Below are positions 35,147 through 43,408 of a DNA stretch of 64,000 nt, piece by piece; position 1 is the first letter of the stretch; every line of letters starts with the position of its first letter. The stretch is from an uncultured Geobacter sp. (GTDB lineage: Bacteria; Desulfobacterota; Desulfuromonadia; Geobacterales; CAIOGM01), in the NCBI GenBank assembly GCA_903857795.1, contig CAIOGM010000140.1, positions 25,780 through 89,779 on the forward strand, in the 5' to 3' direction. The position numbers were made by a program, and so were the translations under genes. The notes beneath the pieces are model-generated. The model had not been told where the DNA came from, searched no databases, and was given only the letters and a program-made list of their open reading frames with translations.

Positions 35147-35878
35147 TCAACGAGTTTCCAGCAGCTTGGGGTACCAGACATCCACATCATCACTCAGGAA
35201 CGTATAGGCCCGATAAACGTCGAAGGAGTCCAGGGTCTCGGTGGACTCAGTGATAAAGGCGACGAGATCCTTGGCCGAGGTCACCTGCACCCCGTCAAAC
35301 TCTCCCCGGGAGAGCAGATTCACATACGCCTGGGTAAAGCAGAGCACCGGCTTGATGACTTTTTTGGATCCTCCGAACAGCTTGAAAACGGCGCGGAGAT
35401 AGTCAGCCTTATCCTTGGCCACTGCAAGGTAGTCGGCGAGGGACCTTCTGTGGTTGAGGAGGAGTGCGTCTCCGATTCTCTCGACCCCACCCCTCAAATC
35501 CTTGACCATGATGACAAAGATCCCCGTAGGACCGATGACAATGTGGTCGACATTCACGTCCAGACTCTCAAAATTGTGCACTACCACATATTCCGACGGC
35601 AACTCGGCGAGAATACTCACCATGCCGGGCGACTCCTTGCTCTCTCCCTCCTCCTGCTCTTTATTTTTTACCTTTACTTTTACCTCTCTCTTCCTCTTCT
35701 TTTTCCCCGCATCCAGGCCATAGAGATAACAGGCAGCCATCAGCAGCGCCGTACAACCCAGGAGGATGCCCGGCACTATGAACCTGAACATCGGGCTGAT
35801 ATGACTGGCAAATCCCATGATCAGCAGAATCATGACAAACACGAACGCCAGGGCCGCCATGATAATCTTTATAGCCAT
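35147..35878 (-). CDS. NERD-domain membrane protein
   Basis: The ATG at 35878 (GAGGA 8 nt upstream) gives 243 aa. Two TM helices (~2-25 and ~35-55) precede a lysine/glutamate-rich linker and a NERD-type domain ('YVVVHNFESLDVNVDHIVIG', 'GPTGIFVIMVKD', 'KPVLCFTQAYVN'). NERD domains are thought to be nuclease-related; the D...ExK-like residues are present only partly ('DHIVIGPTGIFVIMVKD'), so activity is uncertain. The linker is coded by AAAGTA hexamer-like repeats. Confidence 0.72.
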   Translation of the reverse strand: MAIKIIMAALAFVFVMILLIMGFASHISPMFRFIVPGILLGCTALLMAACYLYGLDAGKKKRKREVKVKVKNKEQEEGESKESPGMVSILAELPSEYVVVHNFESLDVNVDHIVIGPTGIFVIMVKDLRGGVERIGDALLLNHRRSLADYLAVAKDKADYLRAVFKLFGGSKKVIKPVLCFTQAYVNLLSRGEFDGVQVTSAKDLVAFITESTETLDSFDVYRAYTFLSDDVDVWYPKLLETR

Positions 35879-35909
35879 GGTTTCGTCCTCTTGATCCGCA
35901 GACCTCCCG

Positions 35910-36362
35910 TCACGCCGCCAGGAAGAAGCCGCTATTCCCGGTTCTCGCACCCTGCTGTGTCGGAGATGTTGACGAATCAACCCTGCGCGCCCTGGCCTGA
36001 CCGGCGGATGAAACCCTATCCTGATTCAGAGGCCCAGTGATCGCTTCGGTAGCGTCGGGGCCGTAGGCGGTTACCAGCCTGAGCGCCAAAGCCGCCCTGG
36101 CGACGACCGAACCGCCGACGCCACTTTCGCTAACCTGTGCTCCCCCCTGACTGTCGGAGCTGCTCCCAACTGCCGCGAGCATATTCCAGAAGCTGTCGTT
36201 GACGGCCAACTGCTTTTTCAGCAGCTCCGCCGACCCCTGTAGCCCCTGGGGCTGCGCAACCGTAGCGTTGCTCTCTTTCCGGCGCAGACTCTGTGTCGGA
36301 GAGGCAAATGATGCGAGAACTTCGGAGAATCCCTTTCCGTGCATATCGTTTATGGCGTTCAT
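35910..36362 (-). CDS. Hypothetical protein
   Basis: 150 aa, not recognised. AAGGAGG lies 8 nt upstream of the ATG, which argues it is real. Alanine/serine/glutamine-rich, no signal peptide or TM; the C-terminal third looks disordered. 31 bp upstream of the NERD gene on the same strand. Confidence 0.55.
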   Translation of the reverse strand: MNAINDMHGKGFSEVLASFASPTQSLRRKESNATVAQPQGLQGSAELLKKQLAVNDSFWNMLAAVGSSSDSQGGAQVSESGVGGSVVARAALALRLVTAYGPDATEAITGPLNQDRVSSAGQARARRVDSSTSPTQQGARTGNSGFFLAA

Positions 36363-36569
36363 GGCTTGGCCTCCTTGCCGGTCCTGCCGAGACCCGAGAA
36401 GCGTCGCGGCCAGTTTTACTCGCCCCCAAAATCCATTTCAGGAGCCGTTACTGTTTTTATCGGTGGCTCGAGGAAAAAGATGAGCGTTAAATGAAGACAA
36501 CCAGTGCAGGGGGAAGGGATGAGTCCGGGGAGAGCAGAAAAGGAGTGGAGAGTGAGGGGATTTTCGGTG

Positions 36570-36953
36570 GTTCCCGGCAGTAGAATATACCTGGGAAATA
36601 TTATTGAGACTCAAACTTGGGGTCTTGCCGGTAACTCAGCTGCTAGTACTGTTCCTGACTCTAACCCTGTTCAGAATGTCAACTTTACGTATGCTTACGA
36701 TACCGGTCACTGGTCTTTCCAGGTTGGTACTAACTCTCGCAGTGGTGACACCTCCCGCTATATTGCCTTAGATACTGTTCGAATCGGTGCGGGTAAAGCC
36801 AACCTCAACGATCCACTTGGTGATAGGGCCAGCATCAATGTTGACAATATTCTAGTCGACGTTAGCACTGTACCTGAACCCTCAACGTTACTTCTTCTCG
36901 GCGCTGGTCTTAGTGCATTAGCCTTTATCAGAAGAAGATCCAAGAAGCAGTAA
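36570..36953 (+). pseudogene. 5'-truncated PEP-CTERM protein gene
   Basis: The frame ends with a clear sorting signal ('VPEPSTLLLLGAGLSALAFI' then RRRSKK) and a beta-rich body ('VQNVNFTYAYDTGHWSFQVG'), but no signal peptide: the ORF's first ~25 residues are unrelated. Base composition drops sharply to A/T-rich from ~36590. I read it as the 3' half of a PEP-CTERM gene acquired or left after deletion. Confidence 0.7.
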
Positions 36954-36976
36954 TCTCATTCAGAACAAGAAGCATA

Positions 36977-37017
36977 AGAGCCCTGTCGGATTCACTTCCT
37001 TCAGGGCTCTATCTTTT
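36977..37017 (+). terminator. Terminator after the PEP-CTERM fragment
   Basis: AGAGCCCTG and CAGGGCTCT form a 9-bp stem followed by ATCTTTT. Confidence 0.7.
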
Positions 37018-37113
37018 CCATGAATATGTAGTTCATTTGATCATAGTGGTTCATCCTCTAAGAATAGCCTTCATATGCTTCTCCAACCGCATCAATTGTT
37101 AAAAAGATAGACC

Positions 37114-37392
37114 TCAGTTGCCGCCTAATGCGGTTTTTACTTTTTTTAGGGTGTCTATATTCTTCTGTAATCCTCCTACGTTTTTCTCCATATCGCTGAT
37201 AGTAGTAGCGAGCTGAGCGATGCTCCCGAGTGTGCCTCCACTGCCGGCTGCTGATTTGAGCATAGCTGCTCCGATGTCTTCCAACTGAGCATGAGCATTT
37301 TGCTGAGACATGGAACCGTAAAGGAACCCTGCTCCGAAGATTGTTGCTACGGCGACGACACGAATGCTGCAACGGATAGCCTTGCTTGACAT
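37114..37392 (-). CDS. Small exported coiled-coil protein, unknown
   Basis: The ATG at 37392 is preceded by GGAAGGAGG at ideal spacing, giving 92 aa; the 163-aa ORF extends falsely upstream. Signal peptide or TM ('VVAVATIFGAGFLYGSM') then a short helical region ('ISDMEKNVGGLQKNIDTLKK') with heptad character. No family recognised. Confidence 0.7.
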   Translation of the reverse strand: MSSKAIRCSIRVVAVATIFGAGFLYGSMSQQNAHAQLEDIGAAMLKSAAGSGGTLGSIAQLATTISDMEKNVGGLQKNIDTLKKVKTALGGN

Positions 37393-37457
37393 ATCGAACC
37401 TCCTTCCGGTTAGTGCTGCCGACAACTGCTCCTGGGTCTGCCTGCAACGGTAGAGGT

Positions 37458-37485
37458 AAATTAACCCCAAGACGGCGGATGTCAA
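37458..37485 (-). promoter_or_regulatory. Sigma-70-type promoter of the small exported protein
   Basis: Minus-strand TTGACA, 16-nt spacer, TAATTT, ~65 nt before the start codon. Confidence 0.5.
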
Positions 37486-37599
37486 CTTTGCTGGATCTTT
37501 GTGGAAACAACTGTGCCGTAAGTCCTGCCGATATCCGAGAGAAGTGAAATGCATAAGTAGGGTCTGCCGAGAAATGGGATTTTGGTTTTCACGGATTCC

Positions 37600-37628
37600 T
37601 TGCATTTTTCATCATTCGGATTTATACC
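37600..37628 (+). promoter_or_regulatory. Possible promoter of glgA
   Basis: TTGCAT, 17-nt spacer, TATACC, ending 27 nt before the ATG at 37656; the RBS GGAGG lies between. Confidence 0.45.
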
Positions 37629-37655
37629 TTTCGACATTTGGAGGTCCATAAAACC

Positions 37656-39164
37656 ATGAATCGAAAACTTTCCCTTCTCTTTTCCGTTTCTGAAGCAGCC
37701 CCGTTCATCAAGGAAGGAGGGCTGGGCGATGTGGCCGGCGCCCTCCCCCGCGCACTCGAGGCGCGAGGGCATGATGTCCGGGTCGTCCTCCCCCGCTATT
37801 ACGCCATCGACCCACACCGCCATGGCCTGAAACTTCTCCCCGGCTCTCTTGTCGTCCCCATGGGGATCATCGGCGACCTCTACTGCGGGGTCTATGAGGG
37901 ACGTCTCCCCGGCTCCGACGTGCCGGTCTACTTCCTGGAACATGAGGCGTTTTACGGCAGGGAGGGGGTCTACGGAAGCGGCAATGAGGGGTTCAGGGAT
38001 AACGACAACCGGTTTGTCTTCCTCTCCCGGGCCACCCTGGAGCTCTGCCGGATGCTGGAATTCACCCCTGACCTGATCCATGCCCACGACTGGCACACGG
38101 CAGCGGTTCCTCTGTTCATGAACACCATCTACCGCCATGACCAGTACGTGGGAAAGGCCGCCTCGATCCTCTCTATCCATAACATGCAGCACCAGGGGAA
38201 TTTCTATCCAGGGCTCATGGATGTCCTCGGCATCGGCTGGGAACACTTCACCTTCCTGGGACTGGAGCAGGAGAACCAGACCTGCCTCCTCAAGGGGGGA
38301 CTCTACCACGCCACCAAACTCTCCACCGTCAGCCAGGGGTACGCCCGGGAGATTCAGAGCCCCGAATTCGGCTGGGGGCTCGAAGGGGTCCTGCGGGAAC
38401 GGTCCGGCGACCTGGTCGGCATCTTCAACGGCGTAGATTACGACGAGTGGAATCCGGAGAGCGACCCCTTCATCCCGGCCCCCTACTCGGCCGAGGATCT
38501 CTCGGGCAAGGCTATCTGTAAACTTGAGCTGCAGCGCCGCTTCGGCCTCCCCCAGCGGGCCGACCTCCCGCTCTTCGGCATCATCTCCAGGCTCGTGGAG
38601 CAGAAGGGGACCGACGTCCTGGCCGCAGCCATTCACCAGATCCTCGCCCTGGACGTTCAGCTGGTGCTGCTGGGGAGCGGCGAGCCGTGGGCCCACTTCT
38701 ACTTCGGCGACATCGCGGCACAGTACCCGGAAAAATTCGGCTGCCACATCGGCTTCTCCAACCCCCTGGCCCATCTCATCGAGGCGGGCAGCGACTTCTT
38801 TCTCATGCCCTCCGCCTTCGAACCGTGCGGGCTCAACCAGCTGTACAGCCTCCGCTACGGGACAGTCCCGGTGGTTAGGGCCGTGGGGGGGCTGAACGAC
38901 AGCGTGGAAAACTTCAACGAACGTACCCTGGGCGGCACCGGTTTCACCTTCCACTCCCTGACCCCCGCAGCCCTCTTCGACACCATCGGGTGGGCGGCCT
39001 GGACCTGGCACCATAACGAGGCGGGGATGAAAGCGCTCATCAGCAACGGCATGGCTAAACGGTTCACCTGGGAGAGCGCGGCTGAGAAGTACGAGCAGCT
39101 CTACTACTGGGCCATTGAGAAGAAACTCGGAGAGGGGTTTCGGACCCGCTTTCCGGAAGAGTGA
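37656..39164 (+). CDS. glgA: Glycogen synthase (ADP-glucose type)
   Basis: 502 aa from the ATG at 37656 (the listed TTG start lies inside the RBS). GT5 family: N-terminal 'SEAAPFIKEGGLGDVAGALP' contains the KxGGL ADP-glucose motif; 'LIHAHDWHTAAVPLFM' and C-terminal 'PSAFEPCGLNQLYSLRYGTV' with the catalytic glutamate and 'VRAVGGLNDSV' are conserved. Extends alpha-1,4-glucan from ADP-glucose. No other glg gene is adjacent. Confidence 0.95.
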   Translation: MNRKLSLLFSVSEAAPFIKEGGLGDVAGALPRALEARGHDVRVVLPRYYAIDPHRHGLKLLPGSLVVPMGIIGDLYCGVYEGRLPGSDVPVYFLEHEAFYGREGVYGSGNEGFRDNDNRFVFLSRATLELCRMLEFTPDLIHAHDWHTAAVPLFMNTIYRHDQYVGKAASILSIHNMQHQGNFYPGLMDVLGIGWEHFTFLGLEQENQTCLLKGGLYHATKLSTVSQGYAREIQSPEFGWGLEGVLRERSGDLVGIFNGVDYDEWNPESDPFIPAPYSAEDLSGKAICKLELQRRFGLPQRADLPLFGIISRLVEQKGTDVLAAAIHQILALDVQLVLLGSGEPWAHFYFGDIAAQYPEKFGCHIGFSNPLAHLIEAGSDFFLMPSAFEPCGLNQLYSLRYGTVPVVRAVGGLNDSVENFNERTLGGTGFTFHSLTPAALFDTIGWAAWTWHHNEAGMKALISNGMAKRFTWESAAEKYEQLYYWAIEKKLGEGFRTRFPEE

Positions 39165-39170
39165 CCGCCT

Positions 39171-40244
39171 GTGCCGACGGAACCTCAGCCGCTGGCCACC
39201 CGCCTGCTCCTTACCCTGACACTGCTCCTGGGAATCACCCTCGCCGGGATCACCGTCATGAACCGGCTTGGTGCCGACCGGTGGTGGTTCGGCGCCTTCA
39301 ACCTCTATCTCCCCCAGATGATCTGGGCGCTGCCCGCTGTTCTGCTCTTCCTGGCGCTGCTCCTGGTCAACCGGCGCTGGGCCTGGGCGCCGCTGCTCTG
39401 TGTCGCCTGGGTATTCGGTCCGGTCATGGGGCTCTCCTGGGGTCTGCAACCATCGGCTGAGCTGTCGGAACTGCCGCTGCGAGTCATGACCTGGAATGTC
39501 AAATTCGGAACCCGCGACAACGCGCTACTCTTTGACGAAATCCGACGTCAGCAACCTGATCTCCTCCTGCTTCAGGATGTCGGCGGCCTGCTTGTATCGC
39601 CCTATAGGGAGTTTTTTCGGGAGTGGCAGGTCAGACAGTACGGACAGTTCGTCATCGCCAGCAGGCTGCCGTTGGCGGATCTGGAACTTCAGCGGTTAAA
39701 CAACCCCGGAGAGGCAGACAACTGCTTTGCTCTGCGCTGCCGTCTCATGGTCGCCGGTTCCGAGATAACCGTCTACAACGTTCACCTCCTCACCCCCCGG
39801 GACGCACTTTCGGCCGTCTGGTCGGGAATAAGGCGTCCTCGATCCCTGCTCCGCGCCGGCAACGAACTGAGCGGTAATGTTGCGACTCGACTCACCCAGG
39901 CCGGCCGGCTCCGGGAGCTACTCCGTCAGGAACCGGGGACGGTCATCGTCGCCGGCGACCTGAACTCACCCGACGCATCTCAAGTCTGCGACCTGCTGAG
40001 GGATGCGGGCCTGCACGACGCCTTTGCCCAGGGGGGGAGAGGGTACGGCTACAGCTACGGACACTTTCTCCTCTGGGACCGGCTCCCTTTGCGCCATCTT
40101 TCGTTCATCAGGATCGATCACATCATGATGAACTCCCGGATTCGGAGCGTCCGCTGCTGGAGCGGTACGGCCGGCGCCTCAGATCATCGCCCGGTCATCG
40201 CCGACCTGCTGGTTAAATCTCCCTCCGCCGGCAAGCCGCAGTAA
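39171..40244 (+). CDS. Membrane-anchored endonuclease/exonuclease/phosphatase (EEP) family protein
   Basis: 357 aa from a GTG 7 nt after glgA's stop. Three N-terminal TM helices (to ~95) precede an EEP domain: 'VMTWNVKFGTRDN', 'PDLLLLQDVGG', 'YNVHLL', 'VAGDLNSPDAS' and 'ASDHRPVIADL'. The usual E of LLLQE is D here ('LLLLQDVGG'). EEP enzymes cut phosphodiesters in nucleic acids or phospholipids; the substrate is unknown. Confidence 0.85.
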   Translation: MPTEPQPLATRLLLTLTLLLGITLAGITVMNRLGADRWWFGAFNLYLPQMIWALPAVLLFLALLLVNRRWAWAPLLCVAWVFGPVMGLSWGLQPSAELSELPLRVMTWNVKFGTRDNALLFDEIRRQQPDLLLLQDVGGLLVSPYREFFREWQVRQYGQFVIASRLPLADLELQRLNNPGEADNCFALRCRLMVAGSEITVYNVHLLTPRDALSAVWSGIRRPRSLLRAGNELSGNVATRLTQAGRLRELLRQEPGTVIVAGDLNSPDASQVCDLLRDAGLHDAFAQGGRGYGYSYGHFLLWDRLPLRHLSFIRIDHIMMNSRIRSVRCWSGTAGASDHRPVIADLLVKSPSAGKPQ

Positions 40245-40270
40245 CTCGGCTCTCCCGCCGATAATTTAGA

Positions 40271-40299
40271 TTGACGATTCAGCGGGTTGAAAGTAAGAT
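40271..40299 (+). promoter_or_regulatory. Sigma-70-type promoter of the dodecaheme cytochrome gene
   Basis: TTGACG, exactly 17 nt, TAAGAT, ending 39 nt before the ATG; AAGGAGAG is the RBS. Confidence 0.55.
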
Positions 40300-40338
40300 G
40301 TCGCGGTTTGCACCAAGTCCCCGCTGAAGGAGAGCATT

Positions 40339-41406
40339 ATGAAGTTTCTGCTTGCGTCCCTGTCGATTCTCGTCACCCTGGCCATGCCTCATCCCGGCAC
40401 AGCCGCCGAAACCAAGGATATCGAGTTCACCTTCAAGAATGCGGACAAGGTCGTCTTCAGCCATGACTATCACCTGAAGCAGGTAAACGGCAACTGCAAG
40501 ATCTGCCACAACGCCATCTACGACATCCGGAAACAGAAGCACTTCACCATGCAGCAGATGGAGAAGACCAAGGGATGCGGCGCCTGCCACTCGGGGGTCA
40601 AGGCCTTCAGCGTCGCCGACGAAAAGACGTGCGTTCGCTGCCACAAGGGAAGCCCCCATGACGTCTCCTTCAAGAGCAAGGGGGTAAAGGACGCCCTCTT
40701 CAGCCACAGCTATCACCTGGCCAAGGCCGGCGGCAAGTGCAAGAACTGCCATAACGGCAAGACCATCGTCCCCGGCCAGAACGGCGTCACCATGGCCCAG
40801 ATGGAGCAGGGGAAGAAGTGCGGCATCTGTCATAACGGTAAAGGGGCCTTTCCCGTGAACGCCAACTGCGGCCGATGCCACAAGGGGCTGGATCCCAAGG
40901 AGATCACCTTCGCCATCCCGGGCAAGAGGGCGACCCCCGCCCTCTTCAGTCACAAGCTTCACCTGGGAATGGATTTCAAGTGCAACGTCTGTCACACGAA
41001 GTATTTCTCCTACAAGTCGACCCCGCTGCAGATCTCCATGGCGGCGATGGCTGCGGGGAAAGGATGCGGCGGCTGTCATAACGGCAAGGACGCCTTCTCC
41101 GTGGCCGGTGACTGTGTCAAGTGTCACCCCGGCTACATCCCCGGCAATATGACCTTCACCCTCCCGGACAACGCCGTTGGTCCCGCACTCTTCAGCCACG
41201 AGATCCATCTGGGGATGTACAAGTGTCCCGATTGTCACACCAAGGTCTTCCCGTACCAGCACGGCGCAAAACATTTCGGCATGGGCGCCATGATGGAAGG
41301 CAAATCCTGCGGCACCTGCCACAACGGTAAAGACGCCTTTGCCACCACCGGCGACTGCAACAAATGCCATCAGAATACGGCAACGGCGCCGGCGGCCAAG
41401 AAGTAG
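40339..41406 (+). CDS. Dodecaheme c7-type cytochrome c (12 CXXCH)
   Basis: 355 aa with a signal peptide ('LLASLSILVTLAMPHPGTAA'). I count twelve CxxCH sites (CKICH, CGACH, CVRCH, CKNCH, CGICH, CGRCH, CNVCH, CGGCH, CVKCH, CPDCH, CGTCH, CNKCH), arranged as four triheme cytochrome-c7 modules, each beginning 'xFSHxxHL' that supplies distal histidines. Four fused c7 units are known in Geobacter (the GSU1996 type), proposed as periplasmic electron wires or capacitors. Each module keeps the FSH(x)2H ligand pair. Confidence 0.94.
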   Translation: MKFLLASLSILVTLAMPHPGTAAETKDIEFTFKNADKVVFSHDYHLKQVNGNCKICHNAIYDIRKQKHFTMQQMEKTKGCGACHSGVKAFSVADEKTCVRCHKGSPHDVSFKSKGVKDALFSHSYHLAKAGGKCKNCHNGKTIVPGQNGVTMAQMEQGKKCGICHNGKGAFPVNANCGRCHKGLDPKEITFAIPGKRATPALFSHKLHLGMDFKCNVCHTKYFSYKSTPLQISMAAMAAGKGCGGCHNGKDAFSVAGDCVKCHPGYIPGNMTFTLPDNAVGPALFSHEIHLGMYKCPDCHTKVFPYQHGAKHFGMGAMMEGKSCGTCHNGKDAFATTGDCNKCHQNTATAPAAKK

Positions 41407-41420
41407 CACTCTCCATACTG

Positions 41421-41462
41421 CCACAAAAATGGGAGTCCCGCGCGGGACTCCCATTTTTGTGG
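41421..41462. terminator. Perfect 42-nt palindrome, bidirectional terminator
   Basis: Twenty-one bases are followed immediately by their exact reverse complement; the GC core (GGGAGTCCCGC) is bordered by AAAAA/TTTTT. It follows the cytochrome gene by 15 nt and precedes the next start by 14 nt. Confidence 0.8.
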
Positions 41463-41476
41463 CCTATCGATTCCCG

Positions 41477-42571
41477 ATGAATACTCCCCTGTCACCGTCA
41501 CTGGACGCCGTCCGCGCCGAAGAGCGGCTCTCCACCCTCCTCATCCCGGGTGAGATCAGTGCCCCCCTTCTCTTCCGTCGTGGGGAACGGCTCCAACGCC
41601 TCTTCCACTCGTCTCTCAAAAACTCCCCTGCCCCCCCCTGGGCACCCGGACTGAGAATCACCCGGGAGTGGCGGATCATCACGGAGAGCTTTCTCCCCTG
41701 GGCCGAGATCGAGCCGCCGCTACAGCGCCTCATCTCCCTCGGCCTCAGCTATCCTCCCCCCTTCGACCCGCTGACTATCTTCCCATCCTGGCCCGATTTC
41801 CTCGAACGGTTCCCCGTCGTGGACGGCGTTACCGCCGATCCCGGAATACTGCTCCACCGGTTGCTGGCCGACGCTGACCTGCGCCGGCGATGGCTCTTCA
41901 CCCTCTTCCTGCCGAAAGAGCATGGGGGGGGCTTCGGCCGCTATCCGGTTCAACAGAGGTACCTCCGTGAATGGATGACCCGCCGACTGCAGCGCGGAGA
42001 GCGGGAAATTTCCTGTCTCGATGCCGCCTGCGGCAGCGGAGAGGGGAGCTGGGAACTGCTGCAGCTCTGCCGGGAGTGCGGTTTCTCCCGCAAAGAGGTG
42101 ACGATCAGAGGGTCATCCCTGGATCCCCTGGAACTCTTCGCTGCGGCTCACGCCTGCTTCCCCCATGACCAAGAGCGGGAGCGGGAGTACCGGCGCCGGA
42201 TTCACCCCCTCATGACTGCGGGGTTCGCAGATCGGCTGAGCTTTGTCCGGGAAGACCTGGCCCTCCCCTCCGAGAGCCATGAACAGTACGACCTCATCCT
42301 CTGCAACGGTCTCCTGGGAGGACCGCTGCTCCACGACCCGGAGGTCATGGAACGGGTCGTGGCGGGGCTGGTCCGACGACTACGGCCGGGAGCGCTGCTG
42401 CTGGCGGCGGACCGGTTCCATGACGGCTGGCTGAAGCAGAGTCCCAAGGGGGTGCGTGAGGCGCTGCTACGCAAATGGGGGATGAGGATTCTGGAGACAG
42501 GAGAAGGGATCGGCGGGGAACTTTCTGAACCCTCCGTGGTGCACATGACTTTATTGGGATTATTACCCTGA
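41477..42571 (+). CDS. SAM-dependent methyltransferase, CheR-like
   Basis: The ATG at 41477 gives 364 aa; upstream ORF sequence is antisense and palindrome-derived. The N-terminal ~160 residues are unassigned. The rest is a class-I methyltransferase: 'RYLREWMTRRLQRG', motif I 'CLDAACGSGEGSWEL', a 'VTIRGSSLDPLELFAAAHAC' motif II region and 'YDLILCNGLLGG' motif IV, most like CheR and CheR-type domains. No receptor gene is near. Overlaps convergent greB by 9 nt. Confidence 0.8.
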   Translation: MNTPLSPSLDAVRAEERLSTLLIPGEISAPLLFRRGERLQRLFHSSLKNSPAPPWAPGLRITREWRIITESFLPWAEIEPPLQRLISLGLSYPPPFDPLTIFPSWPDFLERFPVVDGVTADPGILLHRLLADADLRRRWLFTLFLPKEHGGGFGRYPVQQRYLREWMTRRLQRGEREISCLDAACGSGEGSWELLQLCRECGFSRKEVTIRGSSLDPLELFAAAHACFPHDQEREREYRRRIHPLMTAGFADRLSFVREDLALPSESHEQYDLILCNGLLGGPLLHDPEVMERVVAGLVRRLRPGALLLAADRFHDGWLKQSPKGVREALLRKWGMRILETGEGIGGELSEPSVVHMTLLGLLP

Positions 42572-43087
42572 CGCAGCGGCGCCTTCCGGGCGGACGGCGC
42601 TGATCCCGGTGATGGTCGCCTGGAGCAGACCGGCCGGGCGCCTGATGGTGATCTCGTCGTCCACCTTCCTCCCCAACAGCGCCGTCCCCACCGGAGAATC
42701 GATGCTGATCCGGCCGACGGCCACATCGAATTCGTCGGGCCCCACCAGCTGGTAGCAGCGCTCATCACCATTATCATCCTCGAAGGTGACCCAGCAGCCG
42801 AAGGAGACCGTCACCGGCTTCAGCGGCGACGCGGAGACCTTGAGAACCTTGAGCCGTCCCCCCAGGAACTTGAGCCGGCTGTCGATCTCCCGCAGCCGTT
42901 TGCGGCCGTAGATGTAGGAGGCGTTTTCGCTCCGGTCTCCCTCCGCCGCCGCATCGGAGACCTCCCGGACGACCTTGGGCCGCTCCTTCTCCCAGAGGAA
43001 ATCGTACTCCTCCTGCAGGCGGCTGCGCCCCTCGCGGGTGATGAGGTTGCTCTTACTCACACTCTCTACCATAACGCTCTTTACCAT
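42563..43087 (-). CDS. greB: Transcription elongation factor GreB-like
   Basis: 174 aa. 'LITREGRSRLQEEYDFLWEK' and 'EGDRSENASYIYGRKRLREI' form the N-terminal coiled coil with the acidic tip (D-x-S-E-N), followed by the FKBP-like C-domain ('ISIDSPVGTALLGRKVDDEI'). Length and 'YGRKRLREID' fit GreB over GreA. Rescues backtracked RNA polymerase. RBS GGAG 4 nt upstream. Confidence 0.92.
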   Translation of the reverse strand: MVKSVMVESVSKSNLITREGRSRLQEEYDFLWEKERPKVVREVSDAAAEGDRSENASYIYGRKRLREIDSRLKFLGGRLKVLKVSASPLKPVTVSFGCWVTFEDDNGDERCYQLVGPDEFDVAVGRISIDSPVGTALLGRKVDDEITIRRPAGLLQATITGISAVRPEGAAASG

Positions 43088-43099
43088 GACTCCGCCCCG

Positions 43100-43408
43100 T
43101 CAATCCTGTCGCAGCCGGCGTAGCCGGACCACCAGTTGACCCATGATATCCAGAACCGCCAGCGCCGTCACGGTATAAAGCAGCGTCGCATACTGCTGAA
43201 AAAAAGCGTAACAGTTCACCAGCATGGAGAGCGTCACCACCCCCGTCAGGAGACGCCGCATTCCGCCTACCCCAGCCGCTTCACCCACCGGAGTATCGGC
43301 CTCGGGACGCAGCAACAAGGGGAGGACGAAATAGCCCAGCGAGGCGTCACCGATGATGAGCAGTGAGTTCAGGCCGAAGAAGAAGAGCAGGATCTCCTGA
43401 TCACTCAT
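43100..43408 (-). CDS. Small membrane protein, unknown
   Basis: 102 aa with three predicted TM helices ('[20 protein letters not shown]', '[18 protein letters not shown]', '[18 protein letters not shown]'). No family recognised. Overlaps trmFO by 4 nt and precedes greB by 12 nt, so it is part of one transcript. Confidence 0.72.
   Translation of the reverse strand: MSDQEILLFFFGLNSLLIIGDASLGYFVLPLLLRPEADTPVGEAAGVGGMRRLLTGVVTLSMLVNCYAFFQQYATLLYTVTALAVLDIMGQLVVRLRRLRQD

Noticed and set aside
37482-39449. 655-aa minus-strand ORF opposite glgA
   Set aside because: Antisense shadow in GC-rich DNA; composition is P/E/G-rich without family motifs, and glgA is certain.
40279-41454. 391-aa minus-strand ORF opposite the cytochrome
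   Set aside because: Shadow; its first residues come from the palindromic terminator, which gives the same peptide on both strands.
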